This document shows positions 1-5,363 of a DNA stretch of 7,383 nucleotides, piece after piece; positions within the stretch are counted from its first letter, which is position 1, and each line of letters starts with the position of its first letter. The stretch is from Acidobacteriota bacterium (GTDB lineage: Bacteria > Acidobacteriota > Vicinamibacteria > Vicinamibacterales > JAKQTR01). The notes beneath the pieces were generated by a model. That model ran no database searches, had not been told where the DNA came from, and saw only the letters and a list, made by a program, of their open reading frames with translations. The translations under genes were made by a program, and so were the position numbers. The stretch spans positions 1 through 7,383 of the forward strand of contig JAPKZP010000396.1 of the NCBI GenBank assembly GCA_026393735.1, in the 5' to 3' direction.

Positions 1-1939
1 CCACGGCCAGCCCGAGGACGGTCCCCGTCTTCTTCGTCGTGAAGAAGGGCTCGAAGATGCGGCCGCGCACTTCGTCCGGGATGCCCGGCCCGGTGTCGCC
101 AATCCTGATCTCGACGTGCGTGCGCGAGGCATCGAGGCCGGAGGAGAGTGTCAGCTCGCCGCCCTGGGGCATGGACTCCACCGCGTTCAGAATGATGTTC
201 AGGACGACCTGCCGCATCTGGTCGGCGTCGGCGAGGACGCTCGGCAAGTTCTCGTCGAGCGTGTTGACGATGCGGACGCTGCGGAAGACTGTCTGGTTGC
301 GCACGAGCGCCAGCACGTCCTCGACGACCTGGTTGAGATTCAGCTGTGTCCGCTGCGGCTTCGTCTGGCGCGCGAAGTCGAGCAGGCCCTTCACGATTTT
401 CCGGCACCGCAGCGTCTCGTTGACGATGGTCTGCAGGTCCTCGCGCCACGGGTGATCGTCGGCGAGATCCTCGAGCATCAGGCTGCTGTTCGTGAGCACG
501 CCCGTGAGGGGGTTGTTGATTTCGTGCGCCACGCCCGCGGCGAGCTTGCCGATGGCGACCATCTTCTCGGACTGAATCATCTGGGCTTGCATGCGCTTGA
601 GTTCGGCCGTGCGCTGTTCGACCTTGCGCTCGAGCTCGTCGGCGCTCTCCTTCAGGGCCTGGTGCGCCCGCTGCAGCTCCGCCATCATCGTGTTGAAGCT
701 GTAGCCCAGGTAGCCCAATTCGTCGTGCGACGACTCGTCGACCTTTCTCGAGTAGTCGCCCTGCGCGATCCGCTGGGCGGCCACGGTCATCGAATGGATC
801 GGCCGGGAGATTCGGCGAGCCACGCGCACCGCCATCAGGTGGACGAGCGCGACGCCGCCGGCGGCAATCCCGAGGAAGACGAGCAGGCTGCGCCACAGAC
901 TGTCCGTGAACGGCCGCTCGAGGACGCCGACGTAGAGCATGCCGATCGTGGCGCCGCTCAGGCTGTGGATCGGCGCGTAGGCGGACAGGTACCAGTCGTC
1001 GACGACAAACGCGCGCCCCCGCCACGTGCCGCCCCGGGCAAGCACCTCGTCGGCCACCTCGGACGAGACCTGCGTCCCGATGGCACGCGACCCGTCCGGG
1101 GAGCGCACGTTGGTCGAGATGCGCACGTCACCCTGGAAGATCGTGGCCGTCCCGATGGGGCGTCCCTTGTATTCCTCTTCCTTGAAGACGGTCTGCCGGA
1201 TCTTGTCGACGATCTGGTAGTTCCGGTTGATCAGGACGGCACCGTAGAGCACGCCCAGCTGTCGTCCCGCCGGCGTAAAGACCGGCGCGGCGGCGCGGAC
1301 GACCATGCCGGACCGCACCTGGGTGTCCCGGGCAGGCCGCGCGCGGGGCGTCGGCTGCAGGGTCATCGCCGCCTGCCGGGCCAGGGCCGCGGATTCCTGT
1401 TCGAGCCAGCTCTCCGGCACGACCTCGGTAGACGCCGCCGGCTGGAGATTCTCGAGCACGCGCGTGACGAGATCGTCGTTCAGCGGCTGCCCCCGCGGTG
1501 TTTCCGGGCTACGGGAACGGTAGAACAGGCGTCCGGACGCATCGGTGAGCGTGAGCACGTCGAGGCGTTCCGCCTGCCGGATGCGGTCCATCTCTTCCGC
1601 GAGTCCCGTCGTGTCCCCGCGGGACAGCGCACCGTAGATCACCATCCGCGTGGCGTGAATGCGGATGGCGTCCTCCAGGCGATCGACGGTCGACTGATAG
1701 ATTTCCTTGGCGGCTTCGAGGTCGGCATTGACCTGGGCCTGCGCCTGGTCGAAGACGCGCTGCCGGATCATCCCGACGCCGACAATGGTGGTCACCAGCG
1801 CGGGCAGCAGGATCGCCAGCAGGAAGTTGCGGACGAGTCGTCCCTGAATCGTGGTGCCGCCCAGCCAGACGCGCAGATGCCTGCGCCAGGTGGGCTCCGG
1901 CAACCGGGGCATCTCAGCGGGTGCGTCGGTGGCGTCCAT
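1..1939 (-). CDS. Membrane-bound Cache-HAMP sensor histidine kinase (NtrB-like), C-terminus cut by the window edge
   Basis: The 646 visible residues have a clear order. A short cytoplasmic N-terminus is followed by a membrane segment at about 39-58, then an extracytoplasmic sensor at about 60-345. The second half of the sensor (around FQGDVRISTNV, GRAFVVDDWYLSAYAPI and GMLYVGVLE) looks like a Cache_3-Cache_2 type ligand-binding domain. A second membrane segment lies at about 348-370, then HAMP to about 424 and a short coiled-coil linker. The HisKA phospho-acceptor is H472 in VAHEINNPL. In the ATPase domain the N box has N585, the G1 box is DTGPGIP (D615) and the F box is FEPFFTTK. The G2 box reads GTVLGL instead of the usual GTGLGL. 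Only the last part is missing at the left edge. No strong ribosome binding site precedes ATG 1939; an in-frame GTG at 1978 is an alternative. Its response regulator should be further left. The ligand is unknown, and control of the hydrogenase is only a guess from position. Confidence 0.93.
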   Translation of the reverse strand, partial: MDATDAPAEMPRLPEPTWRRHLRVWLGGTTIQGRLVRNFLLAILLPALVTTIVGVGMIRQRVFDQAQAQVNADLEAAKEIYQSTVDRLEDAIRIHATRMVIYGALSRGDTTGLAEEMDRIRQAERLDVLTLTDASGRLFYRSRSPETPRGQPLNDDLVTRVLENLQPAASTEVVPESWLEQESAALARQAAMTLQPTPRARPARDTQVRSGMVVRAAAPVFTPAGRQLGVLYGAVLINRNYQIVDKIRQTVFKEEEYKGRPIGTATIFQGDVRISTNVRSPDGSRAIGTQVSSEVADEVLARGGTWRGRAFVVDDWYLSAYAPIHSLSGATIGMLYVGVLERPFTDSLWRSLLVFLGIAAGGVALVHLMAVRVARRISRPIHSMTVAAQRIAQGDYSRKVDESSHDELGYLGYSFNTMMAELQRAHQALKESADELERKVEQRTAELKRMQAQMIQSEKMVAIGKLAAGVAHEINNPLTGVLTNSSLMLEDLADDHPWREDLQTIVNETLRCRKIVKGLLDFARQTKPQRTQLNLNQVVEDVLALVRNQTVFRSVRIVNTLDENLPSVLADADQMRQVVLNIILNAVESMPQGGELTLSSGLDASRTHVEIRIGDTGPGIPDEVRGRIFEPFFTTKKTGTVLGLAV

Positions 1940-1944
1940 GGTGT

Positions 1945-1959
1945 GCCGGACAGTCCGGC
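1945..1959. promoter_or_regulatory. Perfect 15-base dyad before the histidine kinase start
   Basis: GCCGGAC and its exact reverse complement GTCCGGC flank a single base. The dyad fills part of the 46-base gap between the peptidase stop and the kinase ATG, ending 5 bases before that ATG, where a ribosome binding site would normally be. It could be a protein-binding operator or part of a hairpin limiting translation. A 1-base loop cannot form as such, so a folded RNA would lose the innermost pair. No U-tract follows, so it is not an intrinsic terminator. Function is unproven, and chance is possible in such GC-rich DNA. Confidence 0.35.
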
Positions 1960-1985
1960 GTCCGGGGGGCGGAGTCACGGGGCGA

Positions 1986-2459
1986 TCAGGCCAACGCCGG
2001 CGCGAGGGCCGGCGCGGCAGTCAACAACGAACGTATCACGTCGACTGCGCGGGGCACGGCAGCCCGCACGGCGGGCGTGAGCCCTTCGATGAACGACTCC
2101 ATGTCGTCCACCTCGATGGCGACGATGTGAATCCACTCCGGCAGCGGCACGCCGCTCTGCCGCCCCAGCGCCACCACCGTCGGCAACCCGACTGCGTGCG
2201 GAGACGGCCCAGCGTCGCTGCCCAGAGCCTCGAACGGAAACGACAGCACCGTGCCCGGCGGGTGCGCGCCGGTCTGCACGGCGTCGACGACGAGGACGTG
2301 CGTCCAGTTGACGAGCTCGTCGAGCAGGTAGAACCCGGACAGCGCGCTGCGCCGCACCACGACCCCCGGGGGCACGCGTCCCTCGAGCGCGTCCGCCACC
2401 GCCCACCCGACGCCGTCGTCGTGGAGGAGGTCGTTGCCGAGGCAGAGCACCAGCACCAT
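1986..2459 (-). CDS. Hydrogenase maturation peptidase (HybD/HyaD/HycI family)
   Basis: This 157-residue protein is predicted to cleave the C-terminal tail of the hydrogenase large subunit after nickel insertion. Its size is typical for the family. The N-terminal motif LGNDLLHDDGVG places D15 at the usual first nickel-sensing acidic residue (E16 in E. coli HybD). D59 in VVDAVQTG and H88 in SPHAVGL supply the other two expected ligands. It begins 8 bases after the large-subunit stop, and GAGGAGG (2463-2469) overlaps that stop, so expression is likely coupled to its substrate gene. The spacer before ATG 2459 is only 3 bases, so the GTG second codon is a possible alternative start. A frame extending to ATG 2591 is rejected because it overlaps the conserved end of the large subunit and adds no family sequence. 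Adjacency suggests specificity for this hydrogenase. Confidence 0.93.
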   Translation of the reverse strand: MVLVLCLGNDLLHDDGVGWAVADALEGRVPPGVVVRRSALSGFYLLDELVNWTHVLVVDAVQTGAHPPGTVLSFPFEALGSDAGPSPHAVGLPTVVALGRQSGVPLPEWIHIVAIEVDDMESFIEGLTPAVRAAVPRAVDVIRSLLTAAPALAPALA

Positions 2460-2462
2460 GAC

Positions 2463-2469
2463 CCTCCTC
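2463..2469 (-). promoter_or_regulatory. Ribosome binding site of the maturation peptidase, overlapping the mvhA stop
   Basis: The TGA stop of mvhA runs straight into AGGAGG (TGAGGAGG), 3 bases before the peptidase ATG and 6 before its GTG second codon. The overlap supports translational coupling and a start near 2459, not at 2591. Confidence 0.65.
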
Positions 2470-3952
2470 AGGCGAGCGGCGAAAGGCGAGGGGCGCGCCG
2501 GACTTCTCTGACCACCTCGCCGCGGGCGTTCCTGATGACGGCTGTGAGCGGCATCTCGCCCGGCAGCGAATGCGTCGCGCAGCCGAAGCACGGGTCGTAG
2601 GCGCGGAACGCCATCTCGACCTGGTTCAGCAGGCCGTCATCGACCTTGCCGCCGTGGATGACGCCGCGCGCGGCCCTCTCGATCGACATCTGGATCGGCG
2701 CCGAGTTATGCACGGTCGCCACCATCAGGTTCACCATCGTCAGGATGCCGTTCGGGTCCGTCGCATAGTGATGGATCAGCGTCCCGCGCGGCGCCTCGAC
2801 GATGCCCACGCCCTCGGTCGGCGGCTGATCGGGCAGGCGGCGGACAGTGCGATCGAGGATCTCCGGGTCGTTGGCCAGCCGTTCGACGGTTTCTGCGGCC
2901 TGCAGCGCCTCGATGAGGCGCGCCCAGTGCGTGGCGAGCGTGCTGTGGACGGGCTTGCCCCCGAGCGTGGCGAAGAACTGCTCGTAGTGTTCCTGCGCCT
3001 TCGGCGTGGCCATGCCGTCGGCCACGTTCAGGCGGGCGAGCGGCGCGACGCGATAGAGCCCGCTGTCGGCACCGTCCACGAATCCCTTCCAGCCGGGCTG
3101 CTTGAGGAACGGGAACTTGATGTACGACCAGGGCTCGACGTGCTCGGCGATGTAGGTGAGATAGTCCTTCGGCTCGAACTGGCAGAGCTGCTTGCCCGTC
3201 GGGTCGATCACGCGGAGCTGGCCGCGGTAGAAATTCACGCGGCCGTCCGGGTCGACCGTGCCCATGTAGTTGGTCCTGTGGGCGTAGTGACCCGCCAGGA
3301 TCGTGTCCACGTAGGCCTGGTTCTTGAGCACGATGTCGCCAAACGCCTGCAGCGAGAACTGGGCGAACGCCACGAGCCCGGGGGCCGCCTCTCGAATCTG
3401 GTCGACCAGTTCCTGGCTCATCGGCTTGCTGACGCCGCCGGGCAGGCCGAACACGGGGTGGATGGCCTTGCCGGCCATCTCCGCCATGAAGTGCCGCGCC
3501 TTCTTCCGCGCCTCGATGACCTTGCCGCCGATTTCCAGGCCGACCTTGGCGATGACCCCGACCACGTTGCGCTCGGCGGCCGGCGCGCTGGGCCCGACAA
3601 TGAAGTCCGGCCCGCCCAGGAAGTAGAAGTGCAGCGTGTGATCTTCGAACGTGAAGAGGTTGTAGAAGAGCTCGCGGAGCTTGTGCGCCGCCGGCGGCGG
3701 GTCCACGTGGTACAGCGCGTCGAGGGCACGAGCGGACGCCATGTGGTGCGCCGACGGGCAGACGCCGCAGATCCGCTGCGTGATGCGCGGCATCTCTTCT
3801 GCGGCCCGGCCGAGGCAGAACCGCTCGAAGCCGCGCAGTTCGGGAATCTGCAGGTAGGCGTTGGCGACCTCACCCTGGTCGTCGAGGAAGATCTCGATCT
3901 TGCCGTGGCCTTCCAGGCGGGTGATCGGATCGATGGTGATGCGCTGTGTCAT
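2468..3952 (-). CDS. mvhA: Group 3c-type [NiFe] hydrogenase large (catalytic) subunit
   Basis: This 494-residue protein carries the NiFe(CN)2CO active site that splits or forms H2. The N-terminal ligand motif is RICGVC (C62, C65) and the C-terminal one is DPCFGCATH (C455, C458, H461). All four metal-binding cysteines are present, and the terminal pair uses ordinary cysteine, not selenocysteine. RLEGHGK near residue 12 and the ELRGFERF segment fit group 3 enzymes, and the neighbouring mvhD and HdrA-like genes point to subgroup 3c. A 33-residue tail follows H461. In this family the tail is removed by a dedicated peptidase after nickel insertion, and that peptidase is encoded next. The start ATG overlaps the mvhG stop in an ATGA arrangement, which should keep both subunits in balance. 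Fine subgroup placement (3c versus related bacterial lineages) would need a phylogeny. Confidence 0.97.
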   Translation of the reverse strand: MTQRITIDPITRLEGHGKIEIFLDDQGEVANAYLQIPELRGFERFCLGRAAEEMPRITQRICGVCPSAHHMASARALDALYHVDPPPAAHKLRELFYNLFTFEDHTLHFYFLGGPDFIVGPSAPAAERNVVGVIAKVGLEIGGKVIEARKKARHFMAEMAGKAIHPVFGLPGGVSKPMSQELVDQIREAAPGLVAFAQFSLQAFGDIVLKNQAYVDTILAGHYAHRTNYMGTVDPDGRVNFYRGQLRVIDPTGKQLCQFEPKDYLTYIAEHVEPWSYIKFPFLKQPGWKGFVDGADSGLYRVAPLARLNVADGMATPKAQEHYEQFFATLGGKPVHSTLATHWARLIEALQAAETVERLANDPEILDRTVRRLPDQPPTEGVGIVEAPRGTLIHHYATDPNGILTMVNLMVATVHNSAPIQMSIERAARGVIHGGKVDDGLLNQVEMAFRAYDPCFGCATHSLPGEMPLTAVIRNARGEVVREVRRAPRLSPLA

Positions 3953-4926
3953 ACGGGTGCCCCAGTTTTGCGACGGTGGAGAAGCGAGGTCGGCAGCGAG
4001 AAGCGGTAGAAGGTTCCGGTCGGATCCGGAATCTGATCCAGCAGCTTGTCGATGCCGGCTTCGTCCTTCGGTGCCAGGATGGACGCGAAGGCCGACAGGA
4101 ACTTCGCGCCCTGATCGTAGACGTCGTCCATCGGCCCGAAGCAGCCGCGGCAGGGCATGTTGCCCTCAATGCACCGGTTGCCGCAGCCCGACCGCGTGGC
4201 GGGCCCCATGCAGATGAATCCCTGGGCCATGAAGCAGAGCTCGGGATCCATGAGGTGGGTCGCGGGCCGCTTGATCTCGCTGATTTCGATCTTGTCGGGC
4301 TTGGTGTCCTTGCGCGGGCAGTCGTCGCAGCAGGCCTTGTTGGGGCTCAGTACCGCGCCCTTCGGCGGCAACTGGCCCGTCAGGATTGCGTTGATCGCGC
4401 CCCAGATCAGATCCGGCGGCGGCGCGCAGCCGGGCAGGTAGTAGTCGACGTCGATCACCTGGGCCAGGGACTTCACCGTGTCCCAGAACACCGGCAGATG
4501 CAGGTGATGCCCGTCGACGGTCGAGTCGAGCCCGGGCACGGTCTTTGCCTGGTTGTCGTTCGACGGCACGTCGCGGTAGCAGGTGTCGAAGACCTGCTGC
4601 TTCGTGTTCAGGTTGGCGAGGCCGGGAATGCCGCCGAGGTGGGCGCAGGCGCCGAAGGCCACGACCATCTGGGCTTTCTTGCGCAGCAGGTGAACCCACT
4701 CCTCCTGCTCGGACATGCGGACGGCCCCGTTGATGAAGGCGACGGCGATCGACCCGTCCTCCATGGCCTCGATGTCCTTCTTCTTGAAGTCCATCGCCAC
4801 CGGCCAGAGCACGATGTCGACCGCGTCGACGACCTTGAGGATGTTCTCCTCGAGATCGACCACGGCCTCCTCGCACCCACCGCAGGAGGCGCACCAGTAG
4901 AACGCGACCTTTGGTTTCTGCGCCAT
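3949..4926 (-). CDS. mvhG: Group 3c-type [NiFe] hydrogenase small subunit
   Basis: This 325-residue protein is the electron-transfer subunit that pairs with the NiFe large subunit. The proximal [4Fe-4S] ligands are visible as C15 and C18 in ASCGGCEE, C94 in FGACAHLGG and C167 in YYLPGCAPPP. The C-terminal part has many more cysteines (C199, C200, C203, C231, C239, C248, C252, C259, C262), enough for the medial and distal clusters. There is no twin-arginine signal peptide, so the enzyme is cytoplasmic, unlike membrane-bound uptake hydrogenases. C12 is an extra cysteine next to the proximal pair. The start at ATG 4926 is chosen because AAGGAG lies 6 bases upstream and homology begins there. The same frame stays open far upstream, but that part reads as Arg-rich nonsense across mvhD and the HdrA-like gene. 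The gene begins 2 bases after the mvhD stop and overlaps the large-subunit gene by 4 bases (ATGA). Confidence 0.95.
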   Translation of the reverse strand: MAQKPKVAFYWCASCGGCEEAVVDLEENILKVVDAVDIVLWPVAMDFKKKDIEAMEDGSIAVAFINGAVRMSEQEEWVHLLRKKAQMVVAFGACAHLGGIPGLANLNTKQQVFDTCYRDVPSNDNQAKTVPGLDSTVDGHHLHLPVFWDTVKSLAQVIDVDYYLPGCAPPPDLIWGAINAILTGQLPPKGAVLSPNKACCDDCPRKDTKPDKIEISEIKRPATHLMDPELCFMAQGFICMGPATRSGCGNRCIEGNMPCRGCFGPMDDVYDQGAKFLSAFASILAPKDEAGIDKLLDQIPDPTGTFYRFSLPTSLLHRRKTGAPV

Positions 4927-4928
4927 CG

Positions 4929-5348
4929 TCAGCTCCTTGCCTGGTGGAAGGGTCCGAGCGCGCGCAGCTGATGCGTCATCTCGTTGATGACGTGCTGGAC
5001 GCGGTCGCCTTCGCTCGCCGAAATCCACTCGAGCCGGACCCGCTCGTCTTCGACCCCGAACTGCGTCAGCACCCGCTTCAGCAGGCGGAAGCGCCGGAGC
5101 GCCTTGTAGTTGCCTTCCTGGTAATGACAGTCGCCGGGATGACAGCCGCCGATGAGCACGCCGTCGGCCCCCTCCTGGAGCGCCTTCAGCACGAACTGGG
5201 GATCGACGCGGCCCGAGCACATGACGCGGATCACCGGCGCGTTGGGCTCGTAGGCGAGCCGCGCCGTGCCGGCGAGGTCCGAGGCCGTGTAGGTGCACCA
5301 GTTGCAGAAGAACGCAACGATGCGGGGCTCGTATGCTGCTGTTGCCAT
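4929..5348 (-). CDS. mvhD: MvhD-type hydrogenase iron-sulfur subunit (delta subunit)
   Basis: This 139-residue protein is a full-length MvhD/FrhD-like domain with no signal peptide or membrane segment. Five cysteines sit at the family positions: C15 and C18 in FFCNWCTY, C44 in RVMCSGRVDP, and C69 and C74 in GGCHPGDCHYQEGN. They bind a [2Fe-2S] cluster that, in methanogen Mvh-Hdr complexes, relays electrons between the hydrogenase small subunit and HdrA. The gene sits exactly between the HdrA-like gene and the small-subunit gene, as that role predicts. It starts 12 bases after the upstream stop, and the ribosome binding site TAGGAG (5358-5363) includes that stop codon, suggesting translational coupling. 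In many bacteria MvhD is fused to the C-terminus of HdrA; here it is separate. The assignment is firm. Its exact partner surface is inferred. Confidence 0.95.
   Translation of the reverse strand: MATAAYEPRIVAFFCNWCTYTASDLAGTARLAYEPNAPVIRVMCSGRVDPQFVLKALQEGADGVLIGGCHPGDCHYQEGNYKALRRFRLLKRVLTQFGVEDERVRLEWISASEGDRVQHVINEMTHQLRALGPFHQARS
4933..4938 (-). promoter_or_regulatory. Ribosome binding site of mvhG within the end of mvhD
   Basis: AAGGAG lies 6 bases before the ATG at 4926, inside the last codons of mvhD. It fixes the start of the small subunit and argues against the much longer open frame that continues upstream. Confidence 0.7.
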
Positions 5349-5357
5349 GGGCGTACG

Positions 5358-5363
5358 CTCCTA
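5358..5363 (-). promoter_or_regulatory. Ribosome binding site of mvhD overlapping the upstream stop codon
   Basis: TAGGAG combines the TAG stop of the HdrA-like gene with an AGGAG ribosome binding sequence, 9 bases before the mvhD ATG. A ribosome ending on the first gene would sit on the initiation site of the next. Confidence 0.65.

Noticed and set aside
1940..1985. Intrinsic terminator between the peptidase and the kinase
   Set aside because: The dyad has no following run of T on the minus strand and its loop is too small, so termination is not supported.
116..2080. Long plus-strand open frame of 654 codons opposite the histidine kinase
   Set aside because: It is rich in Arg, His, Asp and Val with no recognisable motif and lies antisense to a kinase with all expected domains. 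Long antisense open frames are common in GC-rich coding DNA.
1986..2591. Longer 201-residue version of the maturation peptidase starting at 2591
   Set aside because: The 44 extra residues overlap the conserved end of the large subunit and do not resemble the family, while TGAGGAGG sits immediately before ATG 2459.
2570..4009. Plus-strand open frame of 479 codons opposite the hydrogenase large subunit
   Set aside because: Antisense shadow of a highly conserved gene; no motif and a typical shadow composition.
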